Assembly (NCBI RefSeq): GCF_900188485.1
Contig: NZ_FZPH01000005.1
Location: 1-64,000 of the forward strand
DNA: 64,000 bases
DNA from: Asanoa hainanensis
GTDB taxonomy: Bacteria; Actinomycetota; Actinomycetes; Mycobacteriales; Micromonosporaceae
Reading direction: 5' to 3'
This document shows positions 52,926-61,405 of this stretch, piece by piece. The notes beneath the pieces are model-generated. The model did not search any database. It saw only the letters and a list, made by a program, of their open reading frames with translations, and was not told the origin of the DNA. Position numbers and translations under genes: made by a program. Each line of letters starts with the position of its first letter. The first letter of the stretch is position 1.

Positions 52926-53501
52926 TCAACCAACTTGTGGCGGCGGGATGGGCTCGCCACTGGCCAGCAGGTCGGTCAGCGCGGCGAGCCGCTTGGCCCG
53001 GGCGGCGGCGCTGGGCGCGCTGGTCAGCTTGAGGATCACCGAGTAGCGGGCCGTCTTGTCGAGCGCGGCGAACCGCGCGGCCGCGGCCGGATTGTCCACG
53101 AGGGCCGCTTCGAGGTCATCGGGAGTTTTCGCGTCCCTCTGTGGCGGGTAGGCGGCGGCCCAGCGCCCGTCGCTCTTGGCCGTCTCGATCTGGCGGAACC
53201 CGGCGGGCCGCATCCGGCCGGCGGCGATCAGCGCCTCGGCGCGGTCCACGTTGACCTGTGACCAGCGCGCGCCCTTGCGGCGAGGCGAGTAACGCTGGAG
53301 GAAATGCTCGGCGTCCAGGCCGCGGCGCTGGCTGTCGATCCAGCCGAAACAGATCGCCACGTCACCGGCCTCGGCCGCGGAGATCGTCGGGGTCGCGGCG
53401 CCCTTCTTCGCGATCGCCAGCCACGCCTCGCCGGCGGTGTGGTGGTGGTCGGCCAGCCAGGCCTCCCAGTCGGCCACCGCGCGAAAGGTCATCGGCTCCA
53501 T
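52926..53501 (-). CDS. YdeI/OmpD-associated family protein
   Basis: The 191-residue protein has the family hallmarks: FRAVADWEAWLADHH near residue 6, EAGDVAICFGWIDSQRRGLDAEHF near 43-66 and FLQRYSPRRKGARWSQVN near 66-83, and an Ala-rich C-terminal helical part. Members are linked to peptide or bacteriocin tolerance in enterobacteria, but the molecular role is unknown. ATG 53501 gives the normal family start. Confidence 0.85.
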   Translation of the reverse strand: MEPMTFRAVADWEAWLADHHHTAGEAWLAIAKKGAATPTISAAEAGDVAICFGWIDSQRRGLDAEHFLQRYSPRRKGARWSQVNVDRAEALIAAGRMRPAGFRQIETAKSDGRWAAAYPPQRDAKTPDDLEAALVDNPAAAARFAALDKTARYSVILKLTSAPSAAARAKRLAALTDLLASGEPIPPPQVG

Positions 53502-53511
53502 GCGCGCGAGG

Positions 53512-53829
53512 CTACCGCTCCTCAGGGTCGGCGAAGCCCGGCAGGAACCGGGGTGACGGCGCGCCGGGCTCGACCCACAGGTATCCGCCGCGGAACTCCA
53601 CACCGGACACGTCGACGAGCATCCGGTCGGGATCGAGCAGGCTGCCCAGGGCCCGTGGCAGGTCCGTCCGGAGCTCGGCCACGGCCTCGTCGAGCGTGTC
53701 GGGCTCCGCCGACCAGTCGATGTCGGCCGCGGTCAACTCCCGGACGGCCCGTTCGGCCACGGCGGCGGGATCGCGGACCAGCACCTCGACGCGGCAGTAG
53801 ACCTGCATGACGACCGGCTCGTTGGACAT
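53512..53829 (-). CDS. Hypothetical protein, 105 residues
   Basis: The acidic product from ATG 53829 reads MQVYCRVEVLVRDPAAVAE, then RELTAADIDWSAEPDTLDEA and a C-terminal LWVEPGAPSPRFLPGF. No membrane helix or known motif is recognised. It is divergent from the copper ATPase gene across the CsoR-type operator region, with 57 bp between starts. An ATG 9 bp further upstream is also in frame. Confidence 0.6.
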   Translation of the reverse strand: MSNEPVVMQVYCRVEVLVRDPAAVAERAVRELTAADIDWSAEPDTLDEAVAELRTDLPRALGSLLDPDRMLVDVSGVEFRGGYLWVEPGAPSPRFLPGFADPEER

Positions 53830-53860
53830 GCGCGGCATAGTCGCACAGCGGCTTGCACAT

Positions 53861-53877
53861 ATACCCCCTGGGGGTAT
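53861..53877. promoter_or_regulatory. CsoR-type copper operator
   Basis: ATACCCCCTGGGGGTAT is a perfect 17-bp palindrome matching the TACCCC-GGGGTA core bound by CsoR copper repressors. It ends 9 bp before the ATPase ATG. No csoR gene is in the window. Confidence 0.85.
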
Positions 53878-53886
53878 GGTGGACGC

Positions 53887-55896
53887 ATGCCAGCAGACCA
53901 CGCACACCACGACAAGCACGCTGGACACGATCCGGAACAGTTCCGGCGCAAGTTCTGGCTGTCCCTGGCCCTGACCGTGCCCATCGTCGTGACCAGCGAG
54001 ATGGTGATGGACTGGTTCGGCTACTCGCTGGACTTCCCGGGCATCGACTGGATCGGCCCGGTGCTCTCGTCGGTCGTCTTCCTCTACGGCGGCTGGCCGT
54101 TCCTGGTCGGCGCGGTCCGCGAGGTCCGCGACCGGGCGCCCGGCATGATGCTGCTGATCGCGATGGCGATCACCGTGGCCTACGGTGCCTCGCTGGCGAC
54201 CGCGGCCGGGGCGTTCGACCTCGACTTCTGGTGGGAGCTCGCCGCGCTGGTGACCATCATGCTGCTCGGCCACTGGCAGGAGATGAAGGCGATCGGCCAG
54301 GCGCAGGGGGCACTCGCGGCGCTGGCGGCCCTGCTGCCCGACGACGCCGAGCGGATCACCGACGGCGGGGTGGAGACCGTGCCGGTGACGGCGCTGCGGC
54401 TCGACGACGTCGTGCTGGTGCGACCGGGCGGCCGGGTGCCCGCGGACGGGCGGCTCACCGAAGGCACCGCCGAGGTCGACGAGTCCATGATCACCGGCGA
54501 GTCCCGGCCGGTGCCGCGCGAGCCGGGCGACCGGGTGGTGGCCGGCACGGTGGTCACCGACTCCGCGGTCCGTGTGCGGATCGACGCCGTCGGCGCGGAC
54601 ACCGCGCTGGCCGGCATCCAGCGGCTCGTCGCACAGGCGCAGGCCTCCGGCGGCCGCGCGCAGGTGCTGGCCGACCGGTTCGCCGCGGCGCTGTTCTACG
54701 TCGCCGCCGGGGTCGCGGTGGTCACCTTCTTCGCGTGGTGGGTCGCCGGCAACCTGGACGACTCGGTGGTCCGCACGATCACGGTCCTCGTGATCGCCTG
54801 CCCGCACGCCCTGGGGCTGGCCATCCCGCTGGTCATCGCGCTGTCCACGGCCGTGTCGGCCCGCGCGGGCATCCTGGTCAAGGACCGGCTCGCGCTGGAG
54901 CGGATGCGCACCGTCGACGCGGTGCTGTTCGACAAGACCGGCACGCTGACCAAGGGCGCGCACAAGGTCACGGGGGTGGCTGCCGTCGACGGCGTCACCG
55001 AGCAGGAGGTGCTGCGGCTCGGCGGCGGCGTCGAGGCCGACAGCGAGCACCCGCTGGCCAAGGCGATCGTGACGGCGGCCGGCAGCCCGGCCGCGGCTCG
55101 CGATTTCCGGTCGCTGACCGGCCGGGGTGTGCAGGCCACCATCGACGGCACGTCGTACGCCGTGGGCGGGCCGGCGTTGCTCCGCGAGCTGGCGGTGTCG
55201 GTGCCGGCCGAGCTGACCAAGCAGACGGACGGCTGGGCCGGTCGCGGCGCAGCCGTGCTGCACCTGCTGCGGTTGGGCGCGACACCCGAGGTGCTCGGCG
55301 CGTTCGCGTTGGAGGACGAGGTGCGGCCCGAGGCCCGGGAGGCGATCGCGCAACTGCGCGACCAGGGCGTACGGACGATCGCGATGATCACCGGAGACTC
55401 GCGCGCGGTGGCCGAGGCGGTGGCCGCCGACCTGGGCTTCCGGCCCGGGATCGACGAGGTGTTCGCCGAGGTGCTGCCGGCCGACAAGGACCGCGCGGTC
55501 GCCGACCTGCAGGCGCGCGGCCTGCGGGTGGCGATGGTCGGCGACGGCGTCAACGACGCACCGGCCCTGGCCCGCGCCGACGTCGGCATCGCGATCGGCG
55601 CCGGCACCGACGTGGCGATCGAGTCCGCGGGCGTGGTGCTGGCGTCGTCCGACCCGCGCGGGGTCAGCGGCGTCATCCGGCTGTCCCGCGCCGCGTACCG
55701 CAAGATGATCCAGAATCTGTCCTGGGCGGCGGGCTACAACGTCGTGGCGATCCCGCTGGCGGCCGGCGTGCTGGCCTGGGCCGGCCTCACCCTCAGCCCC
55801 GCGATCGGCGCGGTGCTGATGTCCGCGTCGACGATCGTGGTGGCGCTCAACGCGCAACTGTTGCGCCGCGTCCGCCTGACGCCGGAGGGCGCGTAG
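53887..55896 (+). CDS. copB: P1B-type copper-transporting ATPase, CPH (CopB-like) class
   Basis: The 669-residue pump has a short His-rich N-terminus (HAHHDKHAGHD) rather than a CxxC domain. The metal site in TM6 is CPH (IACPHALGLA near 303-312). The actuator motif TGES lies near 203, phosphorylation motif DKTGTLT near 349, HP in SEHPLAK near 393, and the hinge GDGVNDAPAL near 556. CPH pumps export Cu(II) or Cu(I). The CsoR-type palindrome ahead of it suggests copper induction. Complete length. Confidence 0.93.
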   Translation: MPADHAHHDKHAGHDPEQFRRKFWLSLALTVPIVVTSEMVMDWFGYSLDFPGIDWIGPVLSSVVFLYGGWPFLVGAVREVRDRAPGMMLLIAMAITVAYGASLATAAGAFDLDFWWELAALVTIMLLGHWQEMKAIGQAQGALAALAALLPDDAERITDGGVETVPVTALRLDDVVLVRPGGRVPADGRLTEGTAEVDESMITGESRPVPREPGDRVVAGTVVTDSAVRVRIDAVGADTALAGIQRLVAQAQASGGRAQVLADRFAAALFYVAAGVAVVTFFAWWVAGNLDDSVVRTITVLVIACPHALGLAIPLVIALSTAVSARAGILVKDRLALERMRTVDAVLFDKTGTLTKGAHKVTGVAAVDGVTEQEVLRLGGGVEADSEHPLAKAIVTAAGSPAAARDFRSLTGRGVQATIDGTSYAVGGPALLRELAVSVPAELTKQTDGWAGRGAAVLHLLRLGATPEVLGAFALEDEVRPEAREAIAQLRDQGVRTIAMITGDSRAVAEAVAADLGFRPGIDEVFAEVLPADKDRAVADLQARGLRVAMVGDGVNDAPALARADVGIAIGAGTDVAIESAGVVLASSDPRGVSGVIRLSRAAYRKMIQNLSWAAGYNVVAIPLAAGVLAWAGLTLSPAIGAVLMSASTIVVALNAQLLRRVRLTPEGA

Positions 55897-55912
55897 CCGA
55901 CTTCCGGCGGGC

Positions 55913-56446
55913 CTAGGAAGCCCGGCTGGCGTCGAGCCATTCGGCCTCGTTCCAGCCGACCGCCGTGGCGCCGACCGGTTCGAAGGTGATCTGTCGGTCG
56001 TCGCTCTGCACCAGGCACATCAGGCGGCGGCCGAGCAGCGCGGCGGCGCGCGAGCGGTCGGCCATGATGTCGAGCACGACGTGCGCGTGGCGGGGTCGGT
56101 GCCTGGCGAACGCGTCGTAGCCGGTGAGGACGAGCACGAGCCCGGTGGTGCCGGCCGCCCAGCCGTACCGCTGGTTGACGACGTCGCGCATGCAGTCGTT
56201 GAGCGCGGCGAGGTTGCGCCCGTAGCAGTCGGGAAAGCTCAGCGCGGCCGCGACGGCGCGGTGCAGGTCCTCCTCGGTCCACCACCCGGCCGCGTCCAGC
56301 GTCGTGACCTGGTAGCCGTGTGCCGCCAGCCACGCCGTCGTGTCGTCCAGGATCTCCCGGCGCCAGAACAACGTCACCGGGGTGTTCGCCATCAGCCGGT
56401 AGGCCCGGTCGTGGCTCAGGTCCGTGTCCGCATCGAAGGCCGCCAT
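55913..56446 (-). CDS. Barstar family protein
   Basis: The 177-residue protein contains the barstar fold hallmark FPDCYGRNLAALNDCMRDVV near residues 70-90, preceded by a WWTEEDLHRAVAAAL helix. Barstars inhibit barnase-type RNases by covering the active site with acidic residues. It is about twice the length of Bacillus barstar. No barnase-like toxin gene adjoins it, so it may be an orphan immunity protein or inhibit an RNase encoded elsewhere. ATG 56446 is the start. Confidence 0.85.
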   Translation of the reverse strand: MAAFDADTDLSHDRAYRLMANTPVTLFWRREILDDTTAWLAAHGYQVTTLDAAGWWTEEDLHRAVAAALSFPDCYGRNLAALNDCMRDVVNQRYGWAAGTTGLVLVLTGYDAFARHRPRHAHVVLDIMADRSRAAALLGRRLMCLVQSDDRQITFEPVGATAVGWNEAEWLDASRAS

Positions 56447-56570
56447 GATCGGAAAGGCTAGCCAGTTCGGTCAGTCTCCGCACCTACCCCAGGGACCCGC
56501 CGAGCCCCACCGGTAACCATGACGAGCGACCCGTCCGGCGGACAATGGGAATGGTTCCCGGTGTCACCTT

Positions 56571-56592
56571 TGCATACATAGCGATGTTTGCA
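56571..56592. promoter_or_regulatory. Candidate metal-responsive operator upstream of the CDF gene
   Basis: TGCATACAT (56571-56579) and ATGTTTGCA (56584-56592) form an inverted repeat with one mismatch and a 4-bp spacer, in an AT-rich promoter-like stretch 43 bp before the CDF start. The layout resembles ArsR/SmtB-type sites. Confidence 0.5.
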
Positions 56593-56634
56593 TAAGACTG
56601 TAGTGAGCAGCGGCGTCAACGGACGGGAGGACCG

Positions 56635-57543
56635 GTGGGGGCAGGGCACGACCACGGGGTACGCGACGCGGGCGCTCAGCACCGCGGGCGGCTCTGGGCC
56701 GCCTTCGGCCTGCTCGCGGTCTTCATGGTCGTCGAGGCGATCACCGCGTTCGCCACCGGCTCGCTCGCGCTGCTCTCGGACGCCGGGCACATGTTCACCG
56801 ACGTCCTCGGCATCGGCATGGCCCTCGCCGCGATCACCGCCGCCCGGCGGGCCGCGCGGGACCCGCAGCGCACCTTCGGCCTCTACCGCCTGGAGGTGCT
56901 GGCCGCCCTGGGCAACGCGGTGCTGCTGTTCGGGGTCGCGATCTACGTGCTCGTGGCGGCCGTCCGCCGGTTCGGCGACGCACCCGAGGTCAACACCACG
57001 CCGATGCTGATCGTCGCCGGGCTGGGCCTGGTCGCCAACATCGTCGCGTTCGCGCTGCTCCGCCGCGGCGCGAAGGAGAGCATCAACGTGCGGGGCGCCT
57101 ATCTCGAGGTGCTCGGCGACCTGGTCGGCTCGGTCGGCGTGCTGGTCGGCGCGGGGGTGATCGCGGCCACCGGCTGGTTCCTGGTCGACCCGCTGGTCGC
57201 GGTCGCCGTCGGCCTGTTCATCCTGCCGCGCACCTGGAAGCTCGGTCGCGAGGCGCTGCGGATCCTGGTGCAGGCGGCTCCCGAGCACCTCGACGTGTCC
57301 GCGATGCGCTCCTCGCTCGGCGCGGTGCCGGGCGTGTGCGACGTGCACGACCTGCACGTCTGGACGCTGACCTCGGGCATGGAGGTGGCCTCCGCGCACC
57401 TCGGCATCGAGGGCGACGCCGAGGTCGCGACCGTGCTGACCGCCGCCCGGGAGACGCTGCACGACGGCTTCGGCATCGAGCACGCGACGCTCCAGGTGGA
57501 GCCGGTCGCCTCGACGGGCGACTGCCACACCGCCCGCTGGTGA
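56635..57543 (+). CDS. Cation diffusion facilitator (CzcD-like) metal exporter
   Basis: The 302-residue exporter has six membrane helices and a cytoplasmic C-terminal domain with DVHDLHVWTLTSGMEVASAH near 237-256. The helix 2 metal site reads SDAGHMFTD (H-x-x-x-D). The helix 5 site reads YLEVLGD, so the usual His is Glu (E-x-x-x-D). CDFs export zinc, cobalt, cadmium or manganese by proton antiport. The change may affect selectivity. A His near the N-terminus (GHDHG) is typical. GTG 56635 is the start. Confidence 0.9.
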   Translation: MGAGHDHGVRDAGAQHRGRLWAAFGLLAVFMVVEAITAFATGSLALLSDAGHMFTDVLGIGMALAAITAARRAARDPQRTFGLYRLEVLAALGNAVLLFGVAIYVLVAAVRRFGDAPEVNTTPMLIVAGLGLVANIVAFALLRRGAKESINVRGAYLEVLGDLVGSVGVLVGAGVIAATGWFLVDPLVAVAVGLFILPRTWKLGREALRILVQAAPEHLDVSAMRSSLGAVPGVCDVHDLHVWTLTSGMEVASAHLGIEGDAEVATVLTAARETLHDGFGIEHATLQVEPVASTGDCHTARW

Positions 57544-57591
57544 CCCTTTGTATTTAGCGCGGCCTTAACTTTGGTGACCTTCGACGTCCAT

Positions 57592-57613
57592 TTGCCCGAA
57601 TAAATCCGGGCAA
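57592..57613. terminator. Hairpin after the CDF gene
   Basis: TTGCCCG (57592-57598) pairs with CGGGCAA (57607-57613) across an AT-rich 8-nt loop, 48 bp after the CDF stop. No long T run follows, so termination is plausible but not certain. Confidence 0.4.
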
Positions 57614-57732
57614 GTTACGTCAATGCCTCTTTAACGGACCTCCCGCTCCGTAGGCATTCGTGGGTACCCTCCATCTCGATCTTCGACCGACAGACCCCGA
57701 CCCCGGTCGCGGCTGACGGAAGGACGACCCAG

Positions 57733-58776
57733 ATGACACGACAATGGATCCGGGTTGCCACGGTCGCGATGTTCGGGCTGGTGCTCGGGCTCGTCGGTCC
57801 GCTGGCGCCGGCCAACGCGGACCCGTACGACGAGGGCGGCACCGAGGAGCTGCGGGACCAGCTCGACAAGGCCAGCCGCGGCTTCCTGGACGCCCAGACC
57901 GCGCTGAAGCGGTCGCAGGGCAAGCAGAAGGAGCAGGAGACCGCCCTGCGGACGATCGAGCAGGACCTGGCCACGCACGTCGAGACGGTCGCGGAGATCG
58001 GCCGCTCGGCGTACCGCACCGGCCGGCTCGGCCCGATGTCCGCACTAATCAACGCCGACTCGCCGGAGCGCTTCCTGGAGCGGGCGAACGCGCTCGGCAT
58101 GGTCGCCGCCAACGAGCAGCGCGAGATCCAGGACCTCGATCAGTCGAAGGAGAAGGCGGCCGCGGCCACGGCGGCGATCCGGACGGAGGTACGCGAGCAG
58201 GAACGCCAGGTGGCGTTGATGAAGGCCCGCAAGGACCAGGCGGAGCGGGCGCTGGACGTCGCGGCCAAAGCGCAGAAGGCCGACGCGGCGCGGGCGGCCC
58301 AGTCCGGCGGCACCGGCAGCAACACCGGCGGTTCGGGCGGTGCCACCGCCACACCCACCAAGCGCAACAGCGACGGCAGCTACCCGACCGAGTCGTGCAG
58401 CGTCAACGACCCGACCCCGGCCAACGGCTGCATCACCCCGCGCACCCTGCACGCGCTGAACCAGGCCAAGGCGGCCAACTTCACGCGCTACGTGTCGTGC
58501 TACCGCAGCGGGGGCTCCGGCGAGCACCCGAAGGGCCGGGCGTGCGACTTCGCGGCCGCGAAGAACGGCTTCGAGGGCGACGCGACCGGTGGCGACAAGA
58601 CGTACGGCACGAACCTGGCGAACTACTTCATCCGCAACTCGGACCGGCTCGCCGTGCTCTACGTGATCTGGTACCGGCAGATCTGGTTACCCAGCAGTGG
58701 TTGGAAGTCCTACAGCGGCGCGGGCGGCGACCCGTCCAGCGACCACACCAACCACGTGCACCTGAGCGTCTACTGA
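57733..58776 (+). CDS. Secreted coiled-coil protein with ARB_07466-like C-terminal domain
   Basis: The 347-residue protein has a signal peptide (cleavage near ANA-D, residue 30). A long coiled coil follows, about 35-190 (EELRDQLDKASRGFLDAQTA onward), like PcsB/RipC-type cell wall hydrolase partners. After a Gly/Ser/Thr linker comes a domain with CSVNDPTPANGCITPRTL and SGEHPKGRACDFA near 260-272, and DHTNHVHLSVY at the end. The His/Asp positions suit a peptidase M15-like metal site. It probably acts on peptidoglycan. ATG 57733 follows GGAAGGACG. Confidence 0.82.
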   Translation: MTRQWIRVATVAMFGLVLGLVGPLAPANADPYDEGGTEELRDQLDKASRGFLDAQTALKRSQGKQKEQETALRTIEQDLATHVETVAEIGRSAYRTGRLGPMSALINADSPERFLERANALGMVAANEQREIQDLDQSKEKAAAATAAIRTEVREQERQVALMKARKDQAERALDVAAKAQKADAARAAQSGGTGSNTGGSGGATATPTKRNSDGSYPTESCSVNDPTPANGCITPRTLHALNQAKAANFTRYVSCYRSGGSGEHPKGRACDFAAAKNGFEGDATGGDKTYGTNLANYFIRNSDRLAVLYVIWYRQIWLPSSGWKSYSGAGGDPSSDHTNHVHLSVY

Positions 58777-59300
58777 GGTCCCGAAGAACCATCAGGGGGT
58801 ACGCCGTCCGGCGTGCCCCCTGATGTGTTGTCCAGCACCGTCGCCAGTCGCTCCGCCAGCGCGTGGTGGGCCGCCCGCGCCTGCTTGAACGCGTACCCGT
58901 AAAGGATGCTCGGCGCGGTGAGCGTGATCCGCACGTCGATCCGGCAGCCGCCGTCGGACAGCGGGTAGATCTTGGTCCAGTTGCGCAGCGTCGTGCCGGG
59001 CCGCTGGCGGGCGACGGTGACGACCTCGGTCACGAGCTCGTGCGGTGCGTCCGGTGGGCCGATCCTGTTGATCGCCATGACGTCGGCGGTGTACGTGGTC
59101 GTGAAGTGGAACGGACCGAGCGGAAACCGATCGTTGATCACGAAGCTGCGCACCGCACCGTCCACTGGCGACACCTCGGTCACCTTGACGATGAACGGAT
59201 GGAGCTCGGTGTGCCGGCTGAAGTCGGAGAGCAACGCCACCGCATCGGCCACCGTGCAGCCGGCGCGCAGGTCGTAGGTGAACGAGCCGGTCTTCGCCAA
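58770..59300 (-). CDS. SRPBCC family protein
   Basis: The 176-residue protein is a START/polyketide cyclase-like fold: ADAVALLSDFSRHTELHPFI near residues 18-37 and IYPLSDGGCRIDVRITLTAP near 110-129. Such proteins bind hydrophobic small molecules. A Gly/Pro/Asp tail follows the final helix. A TTG start at 59300 is inferred, 9 bp after the kinase stop, so it is probably co-transcribed with the kinase gene. Its 3' end overlaps the secreted protein gene by 7 bp. Confidence 0.75.
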   Translation of the reverse strand: MAKTGSFTYDLRAGCTVADAVALLSDFSRHTELHPFIVKVTEVSPVDGAVRSFVINDRFPLGPFHFTTTYTADVMAINRIGPPDAPHELVTEVVTVARQRPGTTLRNWTKIYPLSDGGCRIDVRITLTAPSILYGYAFKQARAAHHALAERLATVLDNTSGGTPDGVPPDGSSGPQ

Positions 59301-59309
59301 GGCAGACCC

Positions 59310-60056
59310 CTAGTTGAGGCGATGCAGGGCCGGCGCGGGAAGGGTTTGGGGCAGCGGAGCGGTGGCCGGCATGATCGATGACCATAGACCGATGGCGACG
59401 TCCGCGCTGCCCGGTCGGTCGGCCGGTGCGCGGCTCATGGCCGCCCGGCACAGCTCGGCGACGGCGCGGGGCAGGCCGGGCACGGTCAGCACCGGCGCGG
59501 GGCGCGGGCCGTGCTGTTCGGGCCACCCCGTGAGCATTCTCAGCAGCAGCGCGCCGAGGGCGAAGACGTCGTCGGCGGGCAGTCCCGGTGCGCCGGCGGG
59601 GCCGGCCAGCCCGAAGTCGATCATCTTGGCGCCGGCCCGGGTCAGCATCACGTTGCGGGCCGACACGTCGCGGTGCACGACGCCGCGGCGATGGGCCACG
59701 GCCAGGACGTCCGCGACGGTCGCCGCGATCCGCACCGCCTCGGGCCACGGCAGCGCGCCGCCGACCAGCCGGCCGGCCAGCGCGATGCCGTCGAGCAGCT
59801 CGAGGACGACGTACGGGGCGACGGAACCGTCCGGCAGCCGCGCCCTCCCGTGGTCGTACACCTTGGGAACGCTCGGATGGCGGAGCCGCTCGGTGAGCTC
59901 GGCCTCGCGGCCGGCGGTGTCCGCGTGCGCCGGCGTGATGACCTTGACGGCCAGCGGGCGCGCGGAGTGGCTGTCGAAGCCGTGGTAGACGGTCGACACC
60001 CCGCCACGCGCGATCGGGGCCAGCAGGACGTACCGCCGGAGGATGGTCGTGCCCAT
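59310..60056 (-). CDS. Small soluble serine/threonine protein kinase
   Basis: The 248-residue protein is a kinase domain only: Gly loop IARGGVSTVYHGF near 15, Lys in LAVKVITPA near 36, catalytic loop VVHRDVSARNVML near 128, and DFG in MIDFGLAG near 147. The usual HRDLKPxN is HRDVSARN, so the conserved Lys is absent, and the activation segment is short without a clear APE. It may be a weak or pseudo kinase. No membrane or PASTA domain is present. ATG 60056 gives the best N-terminus. Confidence 0.82.
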   Translation of the reverse strand: MGTTILRRYVLLAPIARGGVSTVYHGFDSHSARPLAVKVITPAHADTAGREAELTERLRHPSVPKVYDHGRARLPDGSVAPYVVLELLDGIALAGRLVGGALPWPEAVRIAATVADVLAVAHRRGVVHRDVSARNVMLTRAGAKMIDFGLAGPAGAPGLPADDVFALGALLLRMLTGWPEQHGPRPAPVLTVPGLPRAVAELCRAAMSRAPADRPGSADVAIGLWSSIMPATAPLPQTLPAPALHRLN

Positions 60057-60142
60057 CCGCAAACACGCCACGATCCGGGACTCTGCCGGATCGCACGAGC
60101 CCGGACAAGAGTTGCCGGGAAGGCTTTAACCGCCTATAAGGG

Positions 60143-60496
60143 TCAAGCCCCCGCCGGCGTGTTGAGGTCGCCGAGATAGGGCTCCGGCGCGCCGAAGAGG
60201 CCGAGCAGACCGGTGACCCAGAGTTGGCGGTGTACGAACCGACTGGGCTCGGTGACCACCAGTTTGACGCCACTCACCTCGGCGGTCTGGAAGCCGGCCA
60301 CCATCGCACTGATTCCGACGGAGTCGATGAAGCTCACCAACCGGAGGTTGAGCTCGATCCGGTTGGGGCGGTCATCGGTCAGCGCAGCGGCAATGGCCTC
60401 TTTGACCTCGTGGGCGGAGTCGACGTCGATCTCACCGCGGGGGGCAATCTCGAGGACTCCGTTGGCACGCCGAGTTGTCACGATCGACAGACTCAC
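60143..60496 (-). CDS. STAS domain anti-sigma factor antagonist
   Basis: The 117-residue protein is a single STAS domain: EIAPRGEIDVDSAHEVKEAI near 17-36 and VSFIDSVGISAMVAGFQTA near 55-73, with the phosphorylatable Ser in F-I-D-S. GGAGGTAG lies 7 bp before GTG 60496, setting the start. Antagonists of this type bind RsbW-like kinases to release sigma factors. No such kinase is nearby; the Ser/Thr kinase downstream on the same strand is the closest candidate partner. Confidence 0.88.
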   Translation of the reverse strand: MSLSIVTTRRANGVLEIAPRGEIDVDSAHEVKEAIAAALTDDRPNRIELNLRLVSFIDSVGISAMVAGFQTAEVSGVKLVVTEPSRFVHRQLWVTGLLGLFGAPEPYLGDLNTPAGA

Positions 60497-60883
60497 GCAA
60501 CTACCTCCGAGCTCGAACCTCGGTCCGCATCCAGGGGACCTTTCGACAGTACGCGGACCGCGACCGAGAGTATTCGCATCCATCACATGGTCGCCAGCCT
60601 TGCGGCCGCGTACTTTCCCCTTTCTCGTATTCCGAAACCGGCATAGCCGGCAAAAATAGGAATATGTGACCTTCGACTCGCGTGAACCGAACACACATGT
60701 CGAATTCGGCCGCAGCCAGCCTACCGCACGTGGCGCCCGTCACACTGAGTGAGGCGACGCGGACCGTCCACTGTGACCCAGGTCGCGTTCCGTGGTTTGC
60801 GCGCGCCGACCGGCGGGCACTCACCACAACAAGCTTCGGACGCTCCGAAGTGGCAGGTTCGGCGACCGAGGAGGACAGCAGGG
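60497..60883. other. Intergenic stretch between STAS and the following membrane protein
   Basis: About 390 bp hold no convincing gene. It is AT-richer around 60600-60700, which likely contains the divergent promoters of both flanking genes. On the minus strand GTTTC is followed about 16 bp later by GGGGAAA, weakly resembling SigB-type promoters of actinomycetes. A short palindrome, CCGGC-ATA-GCCGG, lies near 60637-60650. Confidence 0.35.
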
Positions 60884-61318
60884 ATGTTCGGAACCAACCT
60901 CATGGACCGCCGGAGCAGGGCCGAGCGGATCAGTGACGATGCCTGGGACCACCTGCACGCCTTCGTCGACTCGGCGCGGTACGCGGGACGGCGCACCGCC
61001 GACCTGGCCGGTGACGCCGGCAGCACCGTCAGCGGTGCGGCCGGTGCCGTCGGTGGCGCGGCGAGCGCCGTCGGCGACGCGGCCGGTGAGGCCCGGCGGC
61101 GAGCCGGTCTCGCGTTCGACGCGCTCGCCGGTCGCCGGATGCCCACCCCCTGGGTGCTTCTGATCGCGGCCGCCGCGGTCGGCGCGGCGATCGGTTGGGC
61201 CGCCGGGTCGGCGTCCCGGGCGGCGATCGCCCGGATGAGCGACGAGGAACCGGGCGACCGGGTCGAGGAGCTCGAGTTCGTCGACGCGGACCGGGCGAAG
61301 TCGACCCTGGAGAGCTGA
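60884..61318 (+). CDS. Membrane-anchored helical protein
   Basis: The 144-residue protein has a helical N-terminal part with repeated Ala/Gly/Val segments (GSTVSGAAGAVGGAASAVGDA, about 47-67), a membrane helix (PTPWVLLIAAAAVGAAIGW near 88-106) and an acidic C-terminal tail. GAGGA precedes ATG 60884. The repeat-like amphipathic region suggests membrane or envelope association. No function is assigned. Its position opposite the STAS gene hints at shared stress control. Confidence 0.7.
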   Translation: MFGTNLMDRRSRAERISDDAWDHLHAFVDSARYAGRRTADLAGDAGSTVSGAAGAVGGAASAVGDAAGEARRRAGLAFDALAGRRMPTPWVLLIAAAAVGAAIGWAAGSASRAAIARMSDEEPGDRVEELEFVDADRAKSTLES

Positions 61319-61405
61319 GCTCAGCACGCGGAGTCGCGGGGTTGCCGAACAGCTAGACCGGCAACCCCGCTCTGCGCCCGATTGACGTGCGACTCTGCGC
61401 GAGCG

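Noticed and set aside
53512-55857. 781-codon minus frame under the copper ATPase
   Set aside because: Only the last 105 codons, outside the ATPase gene, look like a protein; the rest is shadow.
57544-57732. c-di-AMP (ydaO-type) riboswitch ahead of the secreted coiled-coil gene
   Set aside because: Such leaders precede many actinobacterial wall hydrolase genes, but the conserved core sequences are not visible here.
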